NCBI GenBank assembly: GCA_024405875.1
Contig: JAKSOA010000004.1
Location: 34,136 to 98,135, forward strand
Source of the DNA: Paludibacteraceae bacterium
GTDB taxonomy: Bacteria; Bacteroidota; Bacteroidia; Bacteroidales; Paludibacteraceae
Reading direction: 5' to 3'
DNA length: 64,000 nucleotides
The notes below the pieces were generated by a model. That model was not told where the DNA came from. It worked only from the letters and a program-made list of their open reading frames with translations, and did no database searches. Of this stretch, positions 61,024 through 64,000 are shown piece by piece. Position numbers and translations under genes: made by a program. The stretch's first letter is position 1, and the number at the start of each line of letters is the position of its first letter.

Positions 61024-61091
61024 TTATGAAGACTGTGGCTTAGCCTCAATGAGAGCACGCTCTCCTTTAGGCTAAGCCACAGTCTTCATAA
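61024..61091. repeat. 23-bp perfect inverted repeat with inner hairpin
   Basis: Arms TTATGAAGACTGTGGCTTAG.. (61024-61046) and the exact inverse (61069-61091) enclose a small GAGAGC/GCTCTC hairpin. It lies directly upstream of the efp promoter and is the strongest inverted repeat seen in the window. It could form a cruciform, act as a terminator for upstream transcripts (a T-run follows at 61100-61108), or be a mobile-element scar. Confidence 0.85.
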
Positions 61092-61105
61092 AAACTTCGT
61101 TTTTT

Positions 61106-61136
61106 TTTGCATCTTCTCTCGCTTTTTGTAACTTTG
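61106..61136 (+). promoter_or_regulatory. efp promoter
   Basis: TTTG (61106-61109), a 19-bp spacer, TAACTTTG (61129-61136): full consensus. The ATG lies at 61174, giving a leader of about 30 nt. Confidence 0.75.
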
Positions 61137-61173
61137 CACCCTCATTGAAATATTAAATCAAAATTATACATTT

Positions 61174-61740
61174 ATGGCTACAACTGCAGACATTAAAAAC
61201 GGAATGTGCATAAAGTTCAATAACGGACTTTACACAATTGTTGAGTTCCTACACGTAAAACCAGGCAAAGGCCCTGCTTTCGTTCGTACAAAACTTAGAA
61301 ACGTTCAGACAGGTAGAATCCTTGAGAACACATTCTCATCTGGTGTGAAACTTGACGTTGTGAGAATTGAGAAACGCCCTTACCAATATCTCTACAAGGA
61401 TGATATGGGCTACAACTTTATGAACAATGAGACATTTGAGCAAGTTGCCATTGAGCACGACCTGATTAACGGCGTTGATTTCCTTAAAGAGGGTGATATG
61501 GTTGATGTTACAGTTCACGCTGATACTGAGACAATTCTCTTTGCTGAGTTGCCTATCTCTGTTATACTTGAGGTAACATACACAGAGCCGGGACTTAAGG
61601 GTGATACAGCAACCAACACACTCAAGCCAGCCACAGTTGAGACAGGCGCCACAGTTAAGGTTCCTCTCTTTATCAACACTGGTGACAAGATTAAAGTTAA
61701 CACAGCCGACGGCTCTTACCTTGAAAGAGTAAAGGAATAA
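61174..61740 (+). CDS. efp: elongation factor P
   Basis: A 188-residue EF-P, which relieves ribosome stalling at consecutive prolines. Three OB/KOW-like domains are recognisable; the loop [14 protein letters not shown] carries the conserved lysine that is modified in many species. The C-terminal domain contains [20 protein letters not shown]. It begins a unit with three FKBP genes: the first starts 2 bp after its stop. Both products affect nascent protein synthesis or folding around proline. Confidence 0.97.
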   Translation: MATTADIKNGMCIKFNNGLYTIVEFLHVKPGKGPAFVRTKLRNVQTGRILENTFSSGVKLDVVRIEKRPYQYLYKDDMGYNFMNNETFEQVAIEHDLINGVDFLKEGDMVDVTVHADTETILFAELPISVILEVTYTEPGLKGDTATNTLKPATVETGATVKVPLFINTGDKIKVNTADGSYLERVKE

Positions 61741-61742
61741 CG

Positions 61743-62333
61743 ATGGATAAAGTTAGTTATGCGCTTGGACTGAGCATTGGCAACAACCTGCTCAGCAGCG
61801 GTATAAAAGATTTGAATATGGAGCAGTTCACAAAGGGCGTCTCGGACGTTCTTAAGGGTGCTACTCCTGATATGAGCTACGATGAGGCTAAGAAGACTCT
61901 TGACAAATTCTTCACTGAACTTGCCGACAAGATAAACAGCAAGAATATTGAGGTTGGCAAGGCTTTCCTTGAAAAGAACAAGAAAGAGTCTGGCGTAATA
62001 ACACTGCCAAGCGGACTTCAATATAAGGTCATTAAAGAGGGAACAGGGAAAAAGCCTAAGGCTACAGACAAGGTTCAATGCCATTATGAGGGTATGCTCC
62101 TTGACGGTTCTGTCTTTGACAGTTCCATTAAGCGTGGCGAGCCAGCCGTATTTGGTGTAAATCAGGTAATACAAGGCTGGGTGGAGGCTCTGCAACTTAT
62201 GGCTGAAGGCAGCAAGTGGAGACTCTTCATACCTTCTGACCTGGCTTACGGAGCAAGAGGTGCCGGGAACTCTATTCCGCCTCACGCCACACTGATTTTT
62301 GATGTTGAACTAATCAAAATAATTAACAATTAA
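61743..62333 (+). CDS. cytoplasmic FKBP-type peptidyl-prolyl isomerase
   Basis: A 196-residue Mip/FkpA-like isomerase. The N-terminal dimerisation segment (VSYALGLSIGNNLLSSGI, about residues 4-85) precedes an FKBP domain (about 95-196: GLQYKVIKEGTGKKPKATDK, VFDSSIKRGEPAVF, GWVEALQLMAEGSKW, PPHATLIFDVELI). There is no signal peptide, so it should be cytoplasmic, unlike its two neighbours. The start lies 2 bp after the efp stop, implying coupling. Confidence 0.93.
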   Translation: MDKVSYALGLSIGNNLLSSGIKDLNMEQFTKGVSDVLKGATPDMSYDEAKKTLDKFFTELADKINSKNIEVGKAFLEKNKKESGVITLPSGLQYKVIKEGTGKKPKATDKVQCHYEGMLLDGSVFDSSIKRGEPAVFGVNQVIQGWVEALQLMAEGSKWRLFIPSDLAYGARGAGNSIPPHATLIFDVELIKIINN

Positions 62334-62354
62334 CAATTATCAATTAACATATAG

Positions 62355-63071
62355 ATGGGTAGATACATCACTATAGTGCTGGCGGTTTTGATCTCCTTGG
62401 GGTGCTTTGCAAAAAACACAAAAAGTGCTAAGAAGGAGAAGAAGCAGGCTGAACCGCAGGTTGAACTTGCAACAAAGATTGACACTGCGAGTTACGCTTT
62501 AGGCATTGCCATCGGGGCACAGATGCTTGAGGAACTTGAGAAAGACAACTACAATAAAGGCATCTACGCAAAAGCCTTCTGTGATGTCATATTCTCCAAT
62601 CCCACTCTTATGACAAGTGACAGTGCCAATAGATATATGCGTCAGTATGTCAAGGAGTTACAAAATGCCGCCATTGAGGCTGCCAAGGCAGAGGAAAAGA
62701 AGTTCCTTGAAGAGAACAAGAAACGTGAGGGCGTTATTGAGACCGCAAGCGGACTGCAATATCAAGTTGTGAAGATGGGCGAGGGTCCAAAGCCAACCGC
62801 TGACAGCAAAGTCAAGGTACACTACACAGGCTCCCTTCTCAACGGCAAGAAATTTGACAGTTCCTATGACCGTGGTGAGCCCACATCGTTCCGTCTGAGC
62901 GGAGTTATAAAGGGTTGGACAGAGGGTTTGCAACTTATGCCTGTAGGCAGTAAATTCACCTTCTACATTCCTGCCGAACTTGGATACGGGGCGAGAGAGG
63001 TTGGCGGAGTCATTCCACCCTACTCCACACTTATATTTGAAGTGGAACTGATTGATATAATTAGCAATTAG
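62355..63071 (+). CDS. exported FKBP-type peptidyl-prolyl isomerase
   Basis: A 238-residue FKBP-type isomerase with a signal peptide (ITIVLAVLISLGCFAKN) and the same N-terminal segment (TASYALGIAIGAQMLEEL) plus FKBP domain (KFDSSYDRGEPTSF, GWTEGLQLMPVGSKF, IPPYSTLIFEVELI) as the preceding gene. The Cys in LGCFAKN is a poor lipobox, so periplasmic location is more likely than lipid anchoring. Short AT-rich direct repeats (AATTAACAATTA type) fill the gap before it. Confidence 0.92.
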   Translation: MGRYITIVLAVLISLGCFAKNTKSAKKEKKQAEPQVELATKIDTASYALGIAIGAQMLEELEKDNYNKGIYAKAFCDVIFSNPTLMTSDSANRYMRQYVKELQNAAIEAAKAEEKKFLEENKKREGVIETASGLQYQVVKMGEGPKPTADSKVKVHYTGSLLNGKKFDSSYDRGEPTSFRLSGVIKGWTEGLQLMPVGSKFTFYIPAELGYGAREVGGVIPPYSTLIFEVELIDIISN

Positions 63072-63111
63072 TAATTAGCAATTAGTAATTAACAAATAAT
63101 AATTAACATTT

Positions 63112-63975
63112 ATGAAAAAAACAATTTTCGGATGCTTGGCAGCGGCTATGGTTGCCTGCACTATTACAAGTTGCAAGAACACTTGCTGCAAAATGGAAAA
63201 TGATGTTGACACCCTCTCTTACGCTACCGGCGTTATGTATGCTGACGGGCTTAACAACTATGTACTTCAAACATACGACTCAACCTGCCTTGAAGATGTT
63301 TACAAAGGCATTAAAGATGGTATGAAGGCTGATACTGACGCTGAGAAGGCATATAACTTCGGACTTCAGATTGGCGGTCAGTTGAAGAGTCAGATTATAC
63401 CTATGATGAATGACAGACTCTTTGCCGGCGATTCAACTAAGAAAATAAATGAAGATGTTCTTCTATGTGCGTTCATTAAGGCAGCTCAAGGTGACACAAC
63501 ACTTATCTATGACGCATCTACCGCTCAAATAGTTGTAAGTAACGCACAAGACAAGGCTAATGAGATAAAGATGGAGGCACAATATGGAGAGAACAAGGCT
63601 GCCGGAATAGCCTGGCTTGAGAACAACAAGAACGCTGAGGGTGTTCAGGTTACAGAGAGCGGACTTCAGTATAAGGTAATCTCTCTTGGAGCAGGTGAGA
63701 AACCAGCCGCTACAGATAAGGTTACAGTTAACTACAAGGGTACACTTATTGACGGTACTGTTTTTGACTCATCATACGACAGAAAAGAACCAACATCTTT
63801 CTACCTTAACAGTGTTATAGCCGGTTGGACAGAGGGTTTCCAACTTATGCCTGAGGGTTCAAAGTTTGAACTTTACATTCCATACGAACTTGCTTACAAA
63901 GCACAGGACAGAGGCGTAATCAAACCATTCTCAACTCTTATCTTTGAGATTGAGTTCCTGAAGATTGAGAAGTAA
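63112..63975 (+). CDS. FKBP-type peptidyl-prolyl isomerase lipoprotein
   Basis: A 287-residue lipoprotein (lipobox ITSC, Cys21) with a longer N-terminal helical domain (TLSYATGVMYADGLNNYV onward) and a C-terminal FKBP domain (about 185-287: GLQYKVISLGAGEKPAATDK, VFDSSYDRKEPTSF, GWTEGFQLMPEGSKF). It is the third and most divergent FKBP in the string. A likely membrane-anchored periplasmic chaperone. The gene ends 25 bp before the window does. Confidence 0.92.
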   Translation: MKKTIFGCLAAAMVACTITSCKNTCCKMENDVDTLSYATGVMYADGLNNYVLQTYDSTCLEDVYKGIKDGMKADTDAEKAYNFGLQIGGQLKSQIIPMMNDRLFAGDSTKKINEDVLLCAFIKAAQGDTTLIYDASTAQIVVSNAQDKANEIKMEAQYGENKAAGIAWLENNKNAEGVQVTESGLQYKVISLGAGEKPAATDKVTVNYKGTLIDGTVFDSSYDRKEPTSFYLNSVIAGWTEGFQLMPEGSKFELYIPYELAYKAQDRGVIKPFSTLIFEIEFLKIEK

Positions 63976-64000
63976 TCAGGCTGTTCGTTAAATTTATATT

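Larger units (their letters stand above)
2166..62517. repeat. over-represented octamer CCCCGATG / CATCGGGG
   Basis: By reading, 32 exact copies. CCCCGATG on plus begins at 2166, 5784, 6732, 15705, 17744, 24394, 29300, 30509, 44672, 44887, 47534, 49235, 54758, 54806, 58183, 58797. CATCGGGG on plus begins at 6426, 10526, 15566, 17567, 19483, 21565, 23644, 23794, 27715, 42951, 43413, 56663, 57352, 57615, 58666, 62510. The strands are balanced (16/16), copies fall in several reading frames, and at least one is intergenic (57615). About one copy would be expected at this base composition. None lies between 30517 and 42950. Confidence 0.8.

Noticed and set aside
60855-61058. 67-residue minus-strand ORF
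   Set aside because: It lies entirely within the direct repeats upstream of efp; its internal repetition follows from the DNA repeats, not from coding selection.
2166-62517. CCCCGATG as a Chi- or KOPS-like polar motif
   Set aside because: The 16/16 strand split across the window shows no polarity, which such motifs require.
1-64000. tRNA, rRNA genes and CRISPR arrays
   Set aside because: Looked for cloverleaf-like GC-rich segments ending in CCA, rRNA landmarks and regularly spaced repeats; none was convincing.

Overview
The window looks like chromosomal DNA of a Bacteroidales bacterium (phylum Bacteroidota). Reasons visible in the sequence: many promoters fit the Bacteroidota pattern TTTG, a 19-20 bp spacer, then TAnnTTTG. 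Shine-Dalgarno sites are absent. The proteins include BACON and FISUMP surface domains, S46-family and GH13 homologues, DUF4491, C-terminal tails resembling type IX secretion signals, and an efp gene followed by FKBP isomerases. I would not name a genus. No rRNA, tRNA or CRISPR array was seen.

Layout. 0-5.5 kb: 3' end of a SpoIID-like gene, a SprT-like metalloprotease divergent from aspS, an IS4-type transposase remnant and a DUF1016 (YhcG-type) nuclease gene. 5.7-18 kb: mnmE, a GH13-like lipoprotein with degenerate active-site motifs, a FISUMP lipoprotein behind a structured RNA, truA, pdxB, an S46 peptidase homologue lacking its catalytic residues, an ABC-F ATPase, a peptide transporter and nadA. 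18-26 kb: a minus-strand aromatic cluster (aroK, 5'-nucleotidase, DUF2461, rubrerythrin, aroC, tyrA, DAHP synthase, fused aroD-aroA). 26-30.6 kb: an unknown membrane protein, rmuC, and an unknown gene divergent from a transmembrane Ser/Thr kinase.

30.6-41.4 kb is an accessory island. It carries an AAA/DUF4143 ATPase, a tandem pair of unknown membrane proteins, several small unknown genes, secreted BACON/FISUMP proteins, an orphan AbiEi antitoxin and RhuM. A short hairpin repeat is dispersed through it (seven copies), a 45-nt leader occurs twice, and there is a possible pseudoknotted RNA. The octamer CCCCGATG, found 32 times elsewhere in the window, is absent here.

41.4-57.6 kb: an aldehyde dehydrogenase, then a closely packed minus-strand gene string (DUF3089 lipoprotein, DUF47, PiT phosphate transporter, a 3098-residue surface protein, a lipoprotein sharing one of its domains, an MBL hydrolase, a cupin, a metallophosphoesterase). 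57.6-64 kb: a DUF4491 / Y-family polymerase / YolD-like operon, a possible nuclease toxin gene, a candidate small RNA, a repeat-rich region, efp and three FKBP isomerases. The observations I consider most worth testing are the CCCCGATG word with its gap over the island, the island's dispersed repeats and leaders, and the two apparent pseudoenzymes.
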